Below, piece by piece: positions 40,972-50,161 of a stretch of 64,000 nucleotides of DNA (the stretch's first letter is position 1; every line of letters begins with the position of its first letter). The notes below the pieces were generated by a model that was not told the DNA's origin, did not search any database, and saw only the letters and a list, made by a program, of their open reading frames with translations. A program made the position numbers and the translations under genes. Origin of the DNA: Bog-950 sp964493695 (lineage in GTDB: Bacteria; Bacteroidota; Bacteroidia; Chitinophagales; LD1); NCBI GenBank assembly GCA_964493695.1, contig CAZBPG010000001.1, positions 1 through 64,000 on the forward strand, read 5' to 3'.

Positions 40972-42231
40972 ATGAACAGTTTAGAACTGATTGACTCGTT
41001 CAGCGAGTTCAAGCAAATGAAAAATATCGATCGCCCGACTATGATGAAGGTGCTCGAAGACGTTTTCCGCACTTTGCTTCGCAAAAAGTATGGAGATGTA
41101 GACAATTTCGACATCATCGTAAATACTGATAAAGGCGATTTGGAAATTTGGCATAAACGCGAAATTGTAGAAGACGATGCGGTAGAGAATCCGATTACAC
41201 AAATTGGAATTACTGAAGCCAAAAAAATTGAAGAGGATTTTGATATTGGCGAGGAGACCTACGAAAAAATCACGTTAGAAAGTTTTGGTCGCAGAGCTGT
41301 TTTAGCTGCTCGTCAAACTTTGGCATCACGCGTTGGTGATTTAGAAAAAGACGAAGTTTTCAAAAAGTATAAAGACCGCATTGGAGAAATTCTTTCAGCC
41401 GAAGTTTATCAGGTTTGGAAGAAAGAAATTCTGCTACTTGATGAAGAGGGAAACGAATTGCTGCTTCCCAAATCAGAGCAGATAAAAACCGATTTCTTTA
41501 AGAAAGGGGAAACCATCCGCGCGGTGGTTAAGAAGGTTGAGTTACGCAACGGAACTCCGTTTATCATTCTTTCAAGGACCGATAACGCTTTTCTTGCCAA
41601 ATTGATGGAAGCGGAAGTTCCTGAAATTTTTGATGGATTGATTGTGATTAAAAACATCGTCCGGGAGCCAGGAGAAAAAGCAAAAGTTGTAGTTGAATCT
41701 TTCGATGACAGAATTGATCCGGTGGGCGCATGTGTGGGCGTGAAAGGTTCACGTATTCACGGCATTGTTCGTGAGTTGAAAAACGAAAACATCGACATCA
41801 TCAACCATACCAATAATCTTTCGTTGATGGTTCAACGCGCGCTTGCTCCAGCAAAAATTACTTCGTTGGATATCAATCAGGAGACAAAAAGAATTTCGGT
41901 TTACCTCGCACCAGATCAGGTTTCTTTGGCTATTGGTAAGCGTGGTGTGAACATCAAGCTTGCCAGCCGGTTAGTTGGTTTTGAAATTGATGTTTACCGT
42001 GAGAATGAAGAAGGCAACGAAGAGGAATATGACATTGACCTTGATGAGTTTGCAGATGAAATTGACGACTGGATGATTGATGAGTTGAAGAAGATCGGTT
42101 GCGATACAGCGCGCAGCGTCCTTCAGTTAAGTGAAGACGAATTGGTTCGCAGAACCGATTTAGAAGAAGAAACCATCAAGGAGATTCGCAGAATTCTTCA
42201 AAGTGAGTTTCAAGATGAAAAGAAGTCGTGA
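40972..42231 (+). CDS. nusA: Transcription termination/antitermination factor NusA
   Basis: The 419-residue protein has the N-terminal RNA-polymerase-binding domain (LELIDSFSEFKQMKNIDRPTMMKVLEDVFRTLLRKKYG), an S1 domain at about 135-200, and KH domains with DPVGACVGVKGSRIHGIVRELKNENIDI and LAIGKRGVNIKLASRLVGFEIDVY. The tail is acidic (ENEEGNEEEYDIDLDEFADEIDD) with a short helix-hairpin-like end. NusA controls pausing and termination. It is 54 bp after rimP and 108 bp before infB. Its operon leader has a terminator-like hairpin, consistent with feedback control, but that is inference. Confidence 0.97.
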   Translation: MNSLELIDSFSEFKQMKNIDRPTMMKVLEDVFRTLLRKKYGDVDNFDIIVNTDKGDLEIWHKREIVEDDAVENPITQIGITEAKKIEEDFDIGEETYEKITLESFGRRAVLAARQTLASRVGDLEKDEVFKKYKDRIGEILSAEVYQVWKKEILLLDEEGNELLLPKSEQIKTDFFKKGETIRAVVKKVELRNGTPFIILSRTDNAFLAKLMEAEVPEIFDGLIVIKNIVREPGEKAKVVVESFDDRIDPVGACVGVKGSRIHGIVRELKNENIDIINHTNNLSLMVQRALAPAKITSLDINQETKRISVYLAPDQVSLAIGKRGVNIKLASRLVGFEIDVYRENEEGNEEEYDIDLDEFADEIDDWMIDELKKIGCDTARSVLQLSEDELVRRTDLEEETIKEIRRILQSEFQDEKKS

Positions 42232-42271
42232 GTTTTGCGATGAGAACGGGTAAACAACAAACAAATAAGTG

Positions 42272-42310
42272 ATGCGTAGTTGGCGATGTAACCAATTACG
42301 CATCGCCAAC
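42272..42310 (+). promoter_or_regulatory. Overlapping inverted repeats between nusA and infB (possible pseudoknot)
   Basis: ATGCGTA (42272-42278) pairs with TACGCAT (42297-42303), and GTTGGCG (42279-42285) pairs with CGCCAAC (42304-42310). The order A-B-A'-B' would form an H-type pseudoknot, or two mutually exclusive hairpins (GTTGGCGATG can pair fully with CATCGCCAAC). It lies 30 bp upstream of the infB ATG, in the untranslated gap. Confidence 0.55.
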
Positions 42311-42339
42311 AAAGAATTACAAGTCACTAAATAAAATAC

Positions 42340-45021
42340 ATGGCAGAAGTAAAGACATTACGATTAGCAAAAGCAGGTGCTACCTATAACGTTTCAGAGG
42401 GGCACATTGTGGAGGCATTGAAGAAGGCGAAGTTTACTCTTACAGGTAATCCAAACGAGAAACTTTCACCAGAGATGATTGCTGTACTCGACAAAGAATT
42501 TGGTACTGATAAGAGCATCAAACAACAGGCAGACAATACCTCCATAGACAAGACCCCGAAAGAAAATATTGTGGCAAAAGAAGATAACATCGCCACGCAC
42601 AAAAAGGAAAAGGAAGAAAAAGACATTCTTGTTACCAGTAACATTGCCCACAAAGAAGAGAAGCCTGCAGAAGAAATTATTACCGCCAAAAAACAAAAGC
42701 TAGAGGGTCCAAAAGTTGTAGGCAAATTAGAAGAGGAAGAAAAGCCTAAAAAAGGGAAGAAGAAAAAAGAAGATGCCGCAGAACCAGTGGTTGAAGAAGT
42801 GGCTGAAGAGAAGAAAACAACTAGGAAAAAGAAGGAAGAACCGGAACCGGAACTGGAAGTAAAGATAGAGACCAAGTATCAAACACTAGAGGGCACTAAA
42901 GAAGTTGGCAAAATTGATCTTTCGCAGTTCGACCCAAAGCCGAAGAAAAAAGATGAACCAACCGGTGAGAAGAAAATTCGGGAACGTAAACTGGTAAAGA
43001 AAAAGGAACGCGCTCCGCTCGGTGGTGATCAGTATTATGATAAGAAAGTAGAGAATTTTCAGCGTAAACGAGATATAGGCACCGGTTTTAAAAAGCCGGA
43101 GATTTCACAGCCTGCCGAGATAACCGAAAAGCAGATTGAGGATAAAATTCGGGCTACGATGGCTAAAATTCAGGCGCAAACTTCCAAGAGTGACCGCTCG
43201 AAATTGCGTAGAGGAAAACGCGAAGCCATTCAGGAAAAAATAGAAGCAGCACAGGAAGGAGTTCAGCATAATAAGCTACAGGTGGCAGAATTTATTTCCG
43301 TTTCCGAATTGGCAAGTTTGATGAACATGGCACCGGTGAAGATTATTTCTACCTGTATGCAATTAGGGGTTATTGTTTCAATCAATCAACGCTTAGACGC
43401 TACGATTATTGAATTGGTAACCGCTGAACACGGTTATGAAGTGGAATTTATTTCTGCCGCTGACCAAACAGCATTCAAGGAAGAGGAAGCGGATAAACCG
43501 GAAGACCTTCATCCACGCGCTCCGATTGTTACCATTATGGGTCACGTTGACCACGGTAAAACTTCTTTGTTGGATTATATCCGTAAAACAAATGTGGTGG
43601 CGAAAGAAGCTGGAGGAATTACACAGCATATTGGTGCATATGAAGTTACAACCGGTGATGGAAGAAAAATTTCTTTCCTCGATACTCCAGGTCACGAAGC
43701 GTTTACAGCTATGCGTGCGCGTGGCGCAAAGGTTACCGATATTGCCATTATTGTAATTGCGGCTGATGATGCTGTAATGCCACAAACAAAAGAAGCGATC
43801 AATCACGCCCAGAGTGCGGGTGTGCCGATGATTTTTGCATTCAACAAAATTGATAAAGACGGAGCTAATGCTGATAAAATTCGCGAGCAACTCTCGCAAA
43901 TGAGTTTGTTGGTAGAAGAATGGGGCGGTCCTCACCAAAGTCAGGAAATTTCTGCAAAGAAAGGATTGAACATTGATTTGCTTTTGGAGAAAATTTTGCT
44001 CCAAGCCGAGCTACTCGAGTTAAAAGCAAATGCAAAACGTCTTGCTACCGGCTCTGTAATTGAAGCAACGCTTGATAAGGGTCGCGGTTATACTACCACC
44101 ATTCTTGTTCAAAACGGAACCCTGAAGATGGGTGATATTATTGTAGCAGGTCCTTACATGGGCAGAGTAAAAGCTATGTTCGACCATACAGGTGCTAAAA
44201 TGAAAGAAGCTGGACCATCAGTTCCTGTGCAGGTTCTGGGTTTAAGTGGCGCACCGCAGGCCGGTGAAAAATTTAAAGTGTTCGATAACGAAGCTGATGC
44301 AAAAGAACTAGCTACCAAACGGGCACAGATTGAACGCGAAACCGGCATTCGTACTAAGAAACATATTACCCTCGATGAAATCGGAAGACGCTTGGCTCTC
44401 GGAAATTTCAAAGAGCTTAGCTTGATATTGAAAGGTGATGTGGATGGCTCGGTAGAAGCATTGGCAGATTCTTTACTTAAACTTTCAACTGAAGAAATTC
44501 AAATCAGAATCATTCATAAAGGCGTAGGTGCAATTTCAGAATCCGATGTATTGCTTGCAACAGCATCTGATGCGATTGTGATTGGATTCAATGTCCGTCC
44601 ATCGCAAAATGCGAAGAAGATTGCCGAAGCAGAAGGAGTGGATATTCGTCTTTACTCCATTATTTACAACGCTATCGAAGAAATTAAGAGCGCGATGGAA
44701 GGATTGCTTGAACCTAAGATTGAAGAAAAAATTATTGGTAATCTCGAAGTACGGAGTGCTATTCATGTAAGTAAATTGGGAACTATTGCCGGTTGCTTTG
44801 TGAAAGACGGAAGAGTGCTGAGCCGGTCGAAGGTTCGAATCATTCGCGATGGAATTGTAATTCATACGGGCACTGTTTCAGGACTAAAACGCTTCAAAGA
44901 TGATGTAAAAGAAGTTGTAAGTGGACTCGAATGTGGTGTAATGGTGAAAGACTATCAGGACATTAAAGAGAACGACATCATTGAAGTATTTGAAGAAATA
45001 GAAGTACAACGTAAACTCTAA
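42340..45021 (+). CDS. infB: Translation initiation factor IF-2
   Basis: The 893-residue GTPase loads initiator tRNA on the ribosome. The N terminus (LRLAKAGATYNVSEGHIVEALKKAKFTL) is an IF2_N-type helix region, followed by a long Lys/Glu-rich disordered stretch (about residues 75-330). The G domain starts near residue 400 (PIVTIMGHVDHGKTSLLDYI, DTPGHEAF, FNKIDK). The C-terminal domains include VKAMFDHTGAKMKEAGPSVPVQVLGLSGAPQAG and the final IF2-C block VSGLECGVMVKDYQDIKENDIIEVFE. The length and charged N-terminal extension are usual for Bacteroidota. Confidence 0.98.
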   Translation: MAEVKTLRLAKAGATYNVSEGHIVEALKKAKFTLTGNPNEKLSPEMIAVLDKEFGTDKSIKQQADNTSIDKTPKENIVAKEDNIATHKKEKEEKDILVTSNIAHKEEKPAEEIITAKKQKLEGPKVVGKLEEEEKPKKGKKKKEDAAEPVVEEVAEEKKTTRKKKEEPEPELEVKIETKYQTLEGTKEVGKIDLSQFDPKPKKKDEPTGEKKIRERKLVKKKERAPLGGDQYYDKKVENFQRKRDIGTGFKKPEISQPAEITEKQIEDKIRATMAKIQAQTSKSDRSKLRRGKREAIQEKIEAAQEGVQHNKLQVAEFISVSELASLMNMAPVKIISTCMQLGVIVSINQRLDATIIELVTAEHGYEVEFISAADQTAFKEEEADKPEDLHPRAPIVTIMGHVDHGKTSLLDYIRKTNVVAKEAGGITQHIGAYEVTTGDGRKISFLDTPGHEAFTAMRARGAKVTDIAIIVIAADDAVMPQTKEAINHAQSAGVPMIFAFNKIDKDGANADKIREQLSQMSLLVEEWGGPHQSQEISAKKGLNIDLLLEKILLQAELLELKANAKRLATGSVIEATLDKGRGYTTTILVQNGTLKMGDIIVAGPYMGRVKAMFDHTGAKMKEAGPSVPVQVLGLSGAPQAGEKFKVFDNEADAKELATKRAQIERETGIRTKKHITLDEIGRRLALGNFKELSLILKGDVDGSVEALADSLLKLSTEEIQIRIIHKGVGAISESDVLLATASDAIVIGFNVRPSQNAKKIAEAEGVDIRLYSIIYNAIEEIKSAMEGLLEPKIEEKIIGNLEVRSAIHVSKLGTIAGCFVKDGRVLSRSKVRIIRDGIVIHTGTVSGLKRFKDDVKEVVSGLECGVMVKDYQDIKENDIIEVFEEIEVQRKL

Positions 45022-45039
45022 GAGAAAAATTCTTCAACC

Positions 45040-45071
45040 AAAAGCCTCCCTGACTTATCGGGGAGGCTTTT
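45040..45071. terminator. Bidirectional terminator between infB and a glycosyltransferase gene
   Basis: Perfect 11-bp arms AAAAGCCTCCC / GGGAGGCTTTT flank a 10-nt loop. The A/T ends serve both strands. The right arm ends at the stop codon of the minus-strand gene. Confidence 0.88.
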
Positions 45072-46204
45072 CATTTTAAAAGGGCTTTGTTGTAAAGATT
45101 CATTGTCTTTTCTGCGATAATCTTGTCTGTCATGGTTTGCGCATGAGCATATCCGCTTTCTCTCATTTGCAACTTCAATTTTTCATCATTCAAAACTTTA
45201 AGAATTGCATCCGCAATTTCTTCTGATGAGGTTGGATTGATGTAAAACGAATTTTTTCCGCCTGCCTCTTCAAAACATCCGCCTTTGGTTGTTATCACCG
45301 GCACTTTGCTAAATAATGCTTCAACAATCGGCATTCCAAAGCCTTCGTACAAACTTGGGAACACAAATGCGTTTGCTGCTTTGTATACCGAAGGCACATC
45401 TTCATTTGAAACGCTGGATAGAATTTTAACCCGGTTCTGTAAATTCTTCTTTTCAATCAACGCCTCGATTTTACCCTTCATATTTCCAGAGTCACCGACC
45501 AACACCAAATCTTCTTCAACTCTGTTTTTAATCAAATCGAATGCTTCAATAAGTACTCTCTGATTTTTACGAGAGAAAAATGAACCGACATTCAAAACAT
45601 ACTTAGCTGGTAAATTATACTTCTGGGTTACTTCTGGGTTTGGGGCTTGGAATTCTGACTGTTGGAATTCCGCTCCAACCAATGGATATATAACTTCAAC
45701 TCTTTCTTCATTTACTCCGTATATTTCCATCAAATCATTCTTGGTCTCGTTACTAACGGCAACAATTTTAGCGGCATGCTTAGCGGCATGTTTTGTTTTC
45801 AGTTTGTAAATCTGTCGGTCTGTAAATGGATATTGTTCTTTGTGTTTTAGGAAAATTAAATCGTGGATAGTGACAACAAAAGTGGTGAGGGACGAGGGAC
45901 GAAGGACGAAGGGGATTTCATTTGAAAGTCCATGATAAACATCAACGCGATGATTGAGCAGTTGATTGTTGATACCCAAGGAGCGCCAAAGCGGATGAAA
46001 TGTTTTTTGAAACGTTGTTTCTGGTAAAATAATTTTGAACTCACCGGTTAGCTGATGAAAGAATTCATCTTTTACTTCAGGAGAGAAAAACAAATATTTT
46101 TCGTTTGGGAAATACTTCATGAGCGCATTCAACAAATTGCGGGAGTAGTTTCCTAAACCCGAGCCGTTGCTTAAAGCGCGTTTAGCATCAAAGGCGAGTT
46201 TCAC
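45071..46204 (-). CDS. GT4-family glycosyltransferase
   Basis: The 377-residue protein has the GT-B fold of family 4. The N-terminal domain starts MKLAFDAKRALSNGSGLGNYSRNLLNAL. The C-terminal donor-binding part includes YVLNVGSFFSRKNQRVLIEAFDLI, the EX7E-type site YEGFGMPIVEALFSKVPVITTKGGCFEEAGG, and a final helix. It probably adds a sugar to lipopolysaccharide or a surface glycan, since its neighbours are a WaaE/KdtX-like transferase and an O-antigen-ligase-like protein. Part of a variable loop (PFVLRPSSLTTF) is encoded by GTCCTTC/GTCCCTC heptamers. Confidence 0.93.
   Translation of the reverse strand: MKLAFDAKRALSNGSGLGNYSRNLLNALMKYFPNEKYLFFSPEVKDEFFHQLTGEFKIILPETTFQKTFHPLWRSLGINNQLLNHRVDVYHGLSNEIPFVLRPSSLTTFVVTIHDLIFLKHKEQYPFTDRQIYKLKTKHAAKHAAKIVAVSNETKNDLMEIYGVNEERVEVIYPLVGAEFQQSEFQAPNPEVTQKYNLPAKYVLNVGSFFSRKNQRVLIEAFDLIKNRVEEDLVLVGDSGNMKGKIEALIEKKNLQNRVKILSSVSNEDVPSVYKAANAFVFPSLYEGFGMPIVEALFSKVPVITTKGGCFEEAGGKNSFYINPTSSEEIADAILKVLNDEKLKLQMRESGYAHAQTMTDKIIAEKTMNLYNKALLK
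45887..45914. repeat. Heptamer run inside a glycosyltransferase gene
   Basis: On the plus strand the run reads GAGGGAC-GAGGGAC-GAAGGAC-GAAGGGG, four 7-bp units. On the coding strand they become GTCCTTC-GTCCTTC-GTCCCTC-GTCCCTC and encode FVLRPSSL, located between conserved parts YHGLSNE and TIHDLIF. The reading frame is kept because four units plus flanks total an in-frame length. Confidence 0.65.
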
Positions 46205-46953
46205 GAATACTTGAATTTAATAGCGCGAAAATATTTCAGAAATACTTCGAGGCTCAAAAGATAGCAAATAGTTAGCCCGGGTGCTCCCTCCGTAAAACCA
46301 AGTAACAAAAAATAAGTACGAATAAATTTAAATGGTGGGCTGAAAATTAACTTGAACAGAAGAATAAAAATGTTTTTGCTTTTTAAATGCTGTGCGCTGA
46401 TAGTGGCAAACTTATCGCGCTGAGCTAAGAACGATTCGTGTGTCGGGTAAGTATTGTGTAGAATGTCGCCTGATAAACTTTTAATGGCAGAACCTTTCAT
46501 CAACTCAAATCTATCATGTGGATTTATTCCCGTCCATGAACCCATAGTTCTGTTCCATAGCCGCAATTTTTCATCGGGATACCAACCGCACGTTTTAATC
46601 GGATTGCCGCAATAAAAATTCAACCGGTTCATGGAATAGCCATCGGCATCAAAACTTTCCTTTGCTTCTTTGATTGATTGTTTTAACTCTTTACTTAAGG
46701 TTTCATCAGCATCAAGCGAAAGCACCCAGTCATAGGTTGCCTGCTCCTTCGCAAAATTCTTTTGCTGAATATGGCCTTCAAATTTATTTTGAATTACCCT
46801 AGCACCTTTTGTCTTCGCTATTTCAACCGTTCTGTCTTTTGAAAAAGAATCAACCACCACCACCTCATCCGCCAACTCGCTTACAGAATCGATACATCTG
46901 CCAATGTTTTCCTCTTCATTAAAAGTGATAATGACCACCGAAAGTTTATGCAT
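46201..46953 (-). CDS. GT2-family glycosyltransferase (WaaE/KdtX-like)
   Basis: The 250-residue protein is a GT-A family 2 transferase: LSVVIITFNEEENIGRCIDSVSELADEVVVVDSFSKDRTVEIAKTKGARV, with DWVLSLDADETLSKEL (DxD). The later LRLWNRTMGSWTGINPHDRFEL and a hydrophobic C terminus are typical of the WaaE/KdtX LPS-core beta-1,4-glucosyltransferase-like group. It overlaps the downstream GT4 gene by four bases and the upstream ligase-like gene by eight, so the three form one operon. Confidence 0.92.
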   Translation of the reverse strand: MHKLSVVIITFNEEENIGRCIDSVSELADEVVVVDSFSKDRTVEIAKTKGARVIQNKFEGHIQQKNFAKEQATYDWVLSLDADETLSKELKQSIKEAKESFDADGYSMNRLNFYCGNPIKTCGWYPDEKLRLWNRTMGSWTGINPHDRFELMKGSAIKSLSGDILHNTYPTHESFLAQRDKFATISAQHLKSKNIFILLFKLIFSPPFKFIRTYFLLLGFTEGAPGLTICYLLSLEVFLKYFRAIKFKYS

Positions 46954-48190
46954 GGCGGGACTGATTCATTAATACTAAAAGGAAAGTAAGATAAAAGCCG
47001 GTGCCAATTTGTTCTTCTAAAGTCGCTTCCGTAAAAAAAGACGAGAAGAGGATAAGGTGTAGGACAACCAGCAACCAATTTTTTTGATTCCCGGTGACCA
47101 AAAGCGGAAAGGAAAAAACAAAAAGAAAAAGTGCCAACCCAACAACTCCTGTTGTAGCTAAAGTCCAGATAAGTTGGTTGTGCGGAAGTTTACGGTCGCC
47201 CTTTTCAAGTTGAGGATATTGCTTGTTATAAAACTTATTCATCTCAATTTTTAAATCACCGGCACCAACACCAAAAAATAGATTCTGTTTCGCAATTTCG
47301 ATTCCCCCCTGCATGGAAAGCAACCGAACACCATCTGAAAGATTTTTGACTTCACCGCTTCTAAAGGTGTTGTAGTCGTATTTCATGTATGCAATTTTAT
47401 TCTGCAAGCTCGGTATTAATTTATATGCACCGTATGGCGTGAGCACAAAAACAAGCAGCGCGGATAATCCAATTACATACTTTTTTTGGATAACTACCAA
47501 ACGTATCAGCATAAAGAAAATTCCTAGATAAAGTGCTAAGAGACTGCTGCGAACCGAAAGGATGTGCAGTGCGATAAAGAAGAAAAAGAGTAGAAAGAAT
47601 TGAATCATTTTCTCGTAGCCGGTAAAAAGAATTTCTCTCTTCTCCATTAGATACCAGCAACAAAAAAATGCAAACGCCACCATCAGCGTATAACGTATAT
47701 GGCTAAACGGCATTGGTATGGCATTGCCTCGTAAAAATGACTCGGTAATTGTGTCGTAGTTCAGCAGATAATTAATGATTACCACTGCCACGCTTATGAA
47801 AAGTGTAAAAATGAATCCGTACAAAATTGTTACAAATTTTCGTTCGTCTAACTTTTTGATAGAAGCAAATGCGAGTGGCAATGCGAGGTAAGGAAGTTTA
47901 ATTCGCACCCAGTTTAGCCAGCTTGCTTTGTCTTCAGAGTAAAAGCCGGATAAGAAAACAATCCAAAAAAAGACAGATATGACGGCAATCTGTCTTTGTT
48001 GAAAATATCTTTTGACTGTTTCGCCAAAACCGTTGAAGAGAAGTGAGGTAACCAAAAGTGTGACCATCCCAATGCTGGCTACTGCACGCGAACAAACAAA
48101 ACCAATAAAAATGAGTTGACAACAAACAACAATCACCCATTGAAAGTTATCTTCATTCAAAAATCTTTTTACGGATATGGCTTTACTCAC
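46946..48190 (-). CDS. O-antigen ligase-like membrane protein (Wzy_C)
   Basis: The 414-residue protein has about ten to twelve membrane segments and a large soluble loop before the C-terminal helices: SLQNKIAYMKYDYNTFRSGEVKNLSDGVRLLSMQGGIEIAKQNLFFGVGAGDLKIEMNKFYNKQYPQLEKGDRKLPHNQLIWTLATTGVVGLALFLFVF. The conserved R...G.G..N....HN pattern is the hallmark of WaaL/Wzy_C proteins. It joins or polymerises O-polysaccharide on the periplasmic side. The start at 48190 is 49 bp from the divergent meaB gene. Confidence 0.9.
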   Translation of the reverse strand: MSKAISVKRFLNEDNFQWVIVVCCQLIFIGFVCSRAVASIGMVTLLVTSLLFNGFGETVKRYFQQRQIAVISVFFWIVFLSGFYSEDKASWLNWVRIKLPYLALPLAFASIKKLDERKFVTILYGFIFTLFISVAVVIINYLLNYDTITESFLRGNAIPMPFSHIRYTLMVAFAFFCCWYLMEKREILFTGYEKMIQFFLLFFFFIALHILSVRSSLLALYLGIFFMLIRLVVIQKKYVIGLSALLVFVLTPYGAYKLIPSLQNKIAYMKYDYNTFRSGEVKNLSDGVRLLSMQGGIEIAKQNLFFGVGAGDLKIEMNKFYNKQYPQLEKGDRKLPHNQLIWTLATTGVVGLALFLFVFSFPLLVTGNQKNWLLVVLHLILFSSFFTEATLEEQIGTGFYLTFLLVLMNQSRHA

Positions 48191-48239
48191 AAAGGGCTTT
48201 GAAAAAGGATTTTAATTTTAAAGCATAAACATAAAACTC

Positions 48240-49118
48240 TTGTCCAACAAAAATTCCATCATCGATTTTAAAACACTGGCACGAACCATTTCGTTGGTGG
48301 AAAACGAAGCTGAAAATTTTGAAACTCTTCTTCAGCAACTTAAGCCAAATGATATTCCGGTAATCGGCTTTACCGGCCCACCGGGGGCAGGTAAAAGCAC
48401 GCTGCTAAACGCTGTGATTGGAATTTTATTGGGTGAAAAGAAAAAGATAGGCCTCGTATTAGTTGACCCATCTTCACCCTTCAATCTCGGGGCATTACTT
48501 GGCGACCGGCTAAGGATGAGCACACATTTTACCAACGAAAATTTATTCATCCGCTCCGTAGCTACGCGTGGCTCTTTGGGCGGGTTAAGTGATAAAATAA
48601 TTGAGGTGGTAGAGGTAATGCGCAGCTACGCCTTCGATTTCATTTTCATTGAAACGGTTGGTGTAGGGCAAAGTGAAGTGGAAATTGCCGGTTTGGCAGA
48701 CACAACAGTTGTTGTTCTGGTTCCGGAAGCCGGTGATTCGGTTCAAACTATGAAAGCGGGATTGATGGAAATAGCGGACGTATTTGTAGTGAATAAAGCT
48801 GATCGCGCAGATGCTGAAGCACTTGCCAACTCACTTTCAAATCAATTGCAGATAAACGGAAAAGAAAACATACCAATCCTGAAAACGGTGGCAGTGGAGT
48901 CGAAAGGGGTTAAAGAATTACTTGACGAAATTTCTAAACAAAAGAAGTCTCGGGCGAATGCAAACAGAAAACTAATTCTGCTGACAGAAAAGGCATTACG
49001 TATTATTTCGAAAAACAGAATGAAAAATTTTGACAGGGAGAAAATGAAGTCGGATTTAGGCAGAGAAATGAATGCTTCCAATTTCAACCTCTACCGTTTC
49101 GTGAAGCAATATCTCTAA
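48240..49118 (+). CDS. meaB: MeaB/ArgK-type GTPase for methylmalonyl-CoA mutase
   Basis: The 292-residue G3E-family GTPase protects and loads B12-dependent mutases. Motifs are P-loop GFTGPPGAGKSTLLNAVIG, VDPSSPFNLGALLGDRLRM, RSVATRGSLGGLSDKIIEVVEVM, ETVGVGQSEVEIAGLAD and FVVNKADR. The start at 48240 is TTG and gives a short N terminus; no clear ATG is available closer to the P-loop. The partner mutase is not in this window. Nine bases separate it from mnmH. Confidence 0.95.
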   Translation: MSNKNSIIDFKTLARTISLVENEAENFETLLQQLKPNDIPVIGFTGPPGAGKSTLLNAVIGILLGEKKKIGLVLVDPSSPFNLGALLGDRLRMSTHFTNENLFIRSVATRGSLGGLSDKIIEVVEVMRSYAFDFIFIETVGVGQSEVEIAGLADTTVVVLVPEAGDSVQTMKAGLMEIADVFVVNKADRADAEALANSLSNQLQINGKENIPILKTVAVESKGVKELLDEISKQKKSRANANRKLILLTEKALRIISKNRMKNFDREKMKSDLGREMNASNFNLYRFVKQYL

Positions 49119-49126
49119 TCGCGAAA

Positions 49127-50161
49127 ATGATTCAACAGCTTTCCATAGAAGAATTTCTGGCTCAATCCAAAGAACATTTAACGCTTGATGTTCGTTCTGA
49201 GGGGGAATTCAGTTACGGGCATATTTCTCACGCTACAAATCTTCCACTATTTAACAACGAAGAGCGAAAAATAGTCGGCACCTGTTACAAGCAGAAAGGA
49301 AAAAATGAAGCTGTTCTGCTGGGCCTTGATATTGCGGGAAAGAAAATGGCAGATTTTATTCGCTTCGTTCAGCCATTAATTAAAGACAATAAAGTATTTG
49401 TGCATTGCTGGCGGGGCGGAATGCGAAGCGGCAGCATAGCCTGGCTGTTAAATCTTTTCGGTTATGAGGTTATTGTTTTAAAGGGAGGATATAAATCGTA
49501 TCGCCATCATGTTCTTGCCCTACTTGCAAAGAAGTTTAACTACATAGTTATCGGTGGAAGAACCGGCAGCGGTAAAACCATCGCGCTGAATGAATTGAAA
49601 AAACTTGGTGAGCAGGTAATTGATTTGGAAGATTTGGCAAATCATAAAGGGTCTGCATTTGGTGCAATCGGACAATTACCACAACCCTCTACGGAGTATT
49701 TTGAAAATTTAATGGCAGAGGAATTAAAAGGGTTTAATGAGAGCAAGCGGATTTGGATAGAAGATGAAAGCAGAACTATCGGCAAAGTGTTTCTCGATTT
49801 GAATTTTTGGAATCACTTACGCCTTTCTCCGTTATTCATAATTGATTTGCCTGTTGAAGTTCGCTTAAAAAAGCTTGCAGAGGAATACGGAAATCTTTCA
49901 ATTGAAGAATTAAAAAAATCGTTTGGCAATATTGTGCGAAGACTGGGAAACGAGCAATGGAAAAATGCCATAGTTGCATTGGAAGAAAAAAACATTGAAC
50001 ACGCTGCACAGATTGCACTGCACTATTACGACAAAGCGTACGATAAGGGAATTGCTATGAAAGAAACAAAAGAGATTTTTCGATTTGCTTTCGAAGAAGA
50101 TAACGCTGAAGCAATAGCAAATACTTTAATTGCAGCGGCAAACAGGAAATATGGAAGTTAA
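49127..50161 (+). CDS. mnmH: tRNA 2-selenouridine synthase
   Basis: The 344-residue protein joins a rhodanese domain and a P-loop domain. It replaces sulfur by selenium in wobble uridine of tRNA (SelU activity). The rhodanese part has LDVRSEGEFSYGHISHATNLPLFNNEERKIVGTCYKQKGKNEAVLLG and the active Cys in VHCWRGGMRSGSIAWLL. The P-loop is VIGGRTGSGKT. It needs selenophosphate from SelD, whose gene overlaps its 3' end by 11 bp. I found no selA or selB nearby, so selenium use here may be confined to tRNA. Confidence 0.95.
   Translation: MIQQLSIEEFLAQSKEHLTLDVRSEGEFSYGHISHATNLPLFNNEERKIVGTCYKQKGKNEAVLLGLDIAGKKMADFIRFVQPLIKDNKVFVHCWRGGMRSGSIAWLLNLFGYEVIVLKGGYKSYRHHVLALLAKKFNYIVIGGRTGSGKTIALNELKKLGEQVIDLEDLANHKGSAFGAIGQLPQPSTEYFENLMAEELKGFNESKRIWIEDESRTIGKVFLDLNFWNHLRLSPLFIIDLPVEVRLKKLAEEYGNLSIEELKKSFGNIVRRLGNEQWKNAIVALEEKNIEHAAQIALHYYDKAYDKGIAMKETKEIFRFAFEEDNAEAIANTLIAAANRKYGS

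Noticed and set aside
42384..42875. A 163-codon minus-strand frame opposite infB
   Set aside because: It is the Ser/Phe-rich antisense shadow of the Lys/Glu-rich IF-2 N-terminal region.
43393..44004. A 203-codon minus-strand frame opposite the IF-2 G domain
   Set aside because: Antisense of a conserved coding region, with no homologous pattern of its own.
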